The notes below the pieces were generated by a model. The model saw only the letters and a program-made list of their open reading frames with translations, was not told the origin of the DNA and ran no database searches. From JBPBPI01 sp050954885 (GTDB lineage Bacteria; Pseudomonadota; Alphaproteobacteria; Caedimonadales; Caedimonadaceae): a stretch of DNA of 6,419 nucleotides. The position numbers were made by a program, and so were the translations under genes. Location: assembly GCA_050954885.1 (NCBI GenBank), contig JBPBPI010000076.1, positions 1 through 6,419 on the forward strand. The letters run 5' to 3'. Positions 6,343 through 6,419 of this stretch are shown in pieces; within the stretch, counting starts at the first letter, position 1; each line of letters opens with the position of its first letter.

Positions 6343-6419
6343 CTGAATGAGTTTATGTTTTTACATAATGGCAAGATTATGATCTAGGTTGTGTAAGAAG
6401 TTTAAAGGGGTGGCTCTGT
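6343..6419 (+). other. Noncoding tail after rsh; possible ribosome site of the next gene
   Basis: All three plus frames hit stops here: 6385 in the rsh frame, and 6344 and 6348 in the others. A six-base-pair AT-rich hairpin (6353-6358 with 6363-6368, loop TTTT) is not followed by a T run, so it is not a good terminator. AAAGGGG at 6404-6410 resembles a Shine-Dalgarno for a gene starting at or just past the window end. Confidence 0.3.

Noticed and set aside
6353..6368. Hairpin after rsh as a terminator
   Set aside because: Only six AT-rich pairs and no T run after it on the plus strand.
6343..6419. Frameshifted continuation of the Rsh ACT domain
   Set aside because: All three frames contain stops within this stretch, and the other two frames show no ACT-like residues.

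Overview
The window is an ordinary chromosomal stretch from a low-GC bacterium, most likely an alphaproteobacterium. The order slt <- / -> dapA, smpB, rpoZ, rsh is the alphaproteobacterial arrangement as I know it. The omega subunit and the single-cysteine form of ribosomal protein bL36 also read as alphaproteobacterial. The AT-rich composition would fit an intracellular or reduced lineage such as Holosporales, but that placement is inference; no rRNA or other taxonomic marker is present.

Layout. Positions 1-207 hold no protein gene I can support. They contain a very good minus-strand promoter (TTGACA, 17 bp, TATAAA at 134-162) firing towards the left edge. It leads into about 125 bases that fold into two long hairpins only when read as minus-strand RNA, so this is a candidate small RNA or a structured leader, cut off by the window edge. 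On the minus strand 208-2130 encodes a soluble lytic transglycosylase. From an 86-bp divergent gap the plus strand carries dapA (2217-3116) and smpB (3128-3598), closely coupled. After a 123-bp gap with a TTGACA element come a 41-residue bL36 gene (rpmJ, 3722-3847), rpoZ (3875-4324) and the long RelA/SpoT-type alarmone enzyme (4417-6342). The last 77 bases are noncoding, with a possible ribosome binding site for the next gene.

How the genes relate. Slt cleaves peptidoglycan strands, and DapA makes the precursor of diaminopimelate (for peptidoglycan) and lysine. SmpB rescues stalled ribosomes together with tmRNA, and bL36 is a part of the large ribosomal subunit. Omega forms part of the ppGpp binding site on RNA polymerase, and Rsh makes and degrades ppGpp, so target and enzyme are adjacent.

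No undescribed multi-gene system is visible. The points most worth checking are: (1) the unassigned structured RNA at 1-127; (2) the Rsh protein, which has intact hydrolase and synthetase sites but stops exactly where its C-terminal ACT domain should begin, with possible remnants after the stop; (3) the bL36 gene lying between smpB and rpoZ under its own putative promoter; (4) a very acidic omega tail.
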